Made by a program: the position numbers and the translations under genes. A DNA stretch of 7,085 nt, from NCBI GenBank assembly GCA_002372775.1, contig DFIJ01000006.1:1-7085 (forward strand), given 5' to 3'. Shown piece by piece: positions 5,745-7,085 of this stretch. Below the pieces are notes generated by a model that worked only from the letters and a program-made list of their open reading frames with translations, was not told the DNA's origin and ran no database searches. Each line of letters starts with the position of its first letter. The first letter of the stretch is position 1. Origin of the DNA: Christensenella sp. UBA3700. GTDB taxonomy: Bacteria > Bacillota > Clostridia > Christensenellales > UBA3700.

Positions 5745-7025
5745 CTATTTTGTTTCTTTGGCTGTTTCTCTTTTATCTATTTCTGCAATCTTTGGAACAA
5801 GCGCAACAACAACTTCAAAACACTTTGCTAGGGTATCTACATTAAGATTATCTACAGTATCTCTTGATGTATGATAATACTCAGTTGGTTTTGGATTTAA
5901 AGCGCTAATTGTTATTGTTCTTGCATTTGATTTATCAAATGGTGTTGAATCGCAACCGCCTACAGGGTTTTGAATTGCACCTGCATTTTGAATGCCACAT
6001 TCTGCCATTGTGCTTAATGCTAAGTGTGTAAGCTCTTTATCAAAGTGAGACATAAGCCATGTGTCACCAGTGATTACGTTGAAATGTTCCATATCTCTTA
6101 TTGAGTCAATATTAATTACAAAGCAGTGCTTATCGATTTCGTTTTTATGTGCTTTGCAGTAAGCGTAAGAACCTTTTAATCCGCTTTCTTGAGCGCCGAA
6201 TGATGCACATACAATTCTTGTATTTTTAGGCATCTTTTCAGGGTGTTCTTTATAGAACTTTGTAACCATTAAAGCGATCTCAGAACCAGATAAATTACCC
6301 ATAGCTCCTTGAGATGCTTGTGCCTTGTCTTTTGTTAAAAATTGAGATAGCCAAAAGCTTCCAGGAATACCCATTATTGGCAATAAATACATTATAAGGA
6401 AGCTTGCATTTGCGATGTTACCTTTGTCGTCTAAGATATTTGTATTCCAGAAGTTAAAACTTGTAGCGCCAACTCCTAGTGCAATTATCGAAATAATTGC
6501 AATTGCAGCCATAGATATAACACCAACAATAGTTTTAGCCATCATATTATCTGCGTTTTGATAAGATAATTTCCAACACCAAGAAGAGTCAATATGGCCA
6601 GTAAGCATAATGGTTCTATGTACTTCTTGTTCTCCCTTTGGTTCTAGTGCAGCAATAACATTTTGTGATCTTGCTTTCTTAGATAAAAAGTCGAATAGTC
6701 CTGTATAGAAAAATACTTGGAAAATTGCAAATATAAATGCACATAAAGATAGAATTAGTGAAGAAATTGGAGATAAGTAAAAAAGTGCAATAGCGGCAAA
6801 TCCAACATATCCTAAAGCTGGCACTGCAGCAATGGATGCTTCTGGTGCACATTGGAATGTTTCTATTTGTGGTTCAAGTCCAGCGTTTTTTAATTGTGCA
6901 GCAAATAATTTTGCGCCTTGATATTCTTCTTCAGATCCTGGAAGCCTTGGTCCAACAGAATCAATAATATCTTTGATATTGTTGTAGATTTCTTGTCCGT
7001 TTTGTTTTACTATTTTCTCGTTCAT
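5745..7025 (-). CDS. Membrane-embedded M28 family peptidase-like protein with altered active site
   Basis: A 426-residue protein read leftward from an ATG at 7025, preceded by AAGAGG (7036-7031) at 5-nt spacing. It has an M28-type aminopeptidase frame: N-terminal GPRLPGSEEE (25-34), LTGHIDS (141-147; H144, D146), GAMGNLSG (240-247), FGAQESGLKGS (276-286), NIDSIRD (305-311) and EYYHTSRDTVDN (382-393; H385). Two hydrophobic clusters are inserted before and after LTGHIDS: about 65-114 and about 162-230, giving around four predicted membrane segments, so it is an integral membrane protein. In active M28 enzymes the GAxDNxSG Asp bridges two zinc ions and the first Glu of EE is the general base. 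Here these are Gly (G243) and Gln (Q279); E280, D307 and H385 remain. It may be inactive or use altered chemistry. It stands alone, convergent to the protease operon, with its own promoter. Family is secure; peptidase activity is doubtful. Confidence 0.85.
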   Translation of the reverse strand: MNEKIVKQNGQEIYNNIKDIIDSVGPRLPGSEEEYQGAKLFAAQLKNAGLEPQIETFQCAPEASIAAVPALGYVGFAAIALFYLSPISSLILSLCAFIFAIFQVFFYTGLFDFLSKKARSQNVIAALEPKGEQEVHRTIMLTGHIDSSWCWKLSYQNADNMMAKTIVGVISMAAIAIISIIALGVGATSFNFWNTNILDDKGNIANASFLIMYLLPIMGIPGSFWLSQFLTKDKAQASQGAMGNLSGSEIALMVTKFYKEHPEKMPKNTRIVCASFGAQESGLKGSYAYCKAHKNEIDKHCFVINIDSIRDMEHFNVITGDTWLMSHFDKELTHLALSTMAECGIQNAGAIQNPVGGCDSTPFDKSNARTITISALNPKPTEYYHTSRDTVDNLNVDTLAKCFEVVVALVPKIAEIDKRETAKETK

Positions 7026-7052
7026 ATTAACCTCTTCACGTATTCCTCATTA

Positions 7053-7082
7053 AGTATATATTTTTAATCTCAAACGAGTCAA
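7053..7082 (-). promoter_or_regulatory. Predicted sigma-A-type promoter of the M28-like gene
   Basis: Read on the minus strand, TTGACT (7082-7077, five of six) and TATACT (7058-7053, five of six) are spaced by 18 nt. Transcription would start near 7046, about 20 nt before the ATG. It is the best promoter match in the window. Confidence 0.65.
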
Positions 7083-7085
7083 GAA

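Overview
This is an AT-rich window (roughly one-third GC by eye) with strong AGGAGG-like ribosome binding sites, AGA-dominated arginine codons and tightly packed genes. Together with QueH and a lipobox serine protease, this points to a low-GC Gram-positive bacterium, probably an uncultured member of Clostridia. No sequence search was possible, so the assignment is inference. No tRNA, rRNA, CRISPR array, insertion sequence or other mobile element was seen, and all genes look alike in composition.

Layout. Positions 1-245 (minus strand) hold the 5' part of a response-regulator gene that runs off the left edge. A 110-bp divergent region (246-355) carries back-to-back promoters around a perfect 8-bp inverted repeat; the two predicted -35 boxes each sit in one arm. 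To the right is a translationally coupled four-gene operon (356-3816): a small protein with weak resemblance to SCP2-type lipid-binding domains, two consecutive divergent members of the iron-dependent alcohol dehydrogenase/dehydroquinate synthase-like superfamily, and queH (epoxyqueuosine reductase). A weak terminator follows. A second plus-strand operon (3914-5692) encodes a DUF4380-like sugar-mutarotase-fold protein and a surface-anchored trypsin-like (HtrA-type) serine protease without a PDZ domain. A strong, probably bidirectional, hairpin terminator separates it from a convergent minus-strand gene (5745-7025) for a membrane-embedded M28 peptidase-like protein with its own promoter at the right edge.

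The main point of interest is a concentration of apparent pseudoenzymes. The first dehydrogenase-like protein has lost one of the four family metal ligands and most of the GGGS nucleotide-binding motif. The second, next to it, has lost all four ligands while keeping the full family length and C-terminal architecture. Such a coupled pair suggests a heteromeric complex in which one or both partners no longer perform metal-dependent alcohol oxidation, made together with a putative lipid-binding-like small protein. The M28-like protein independently lacks the bridging-metal Asp and the catalytic-base Glu. The operon with the tandem dehydrogenase-like pair is the best candidate here for an undescribed system, but its function cannot be read from the sequence.
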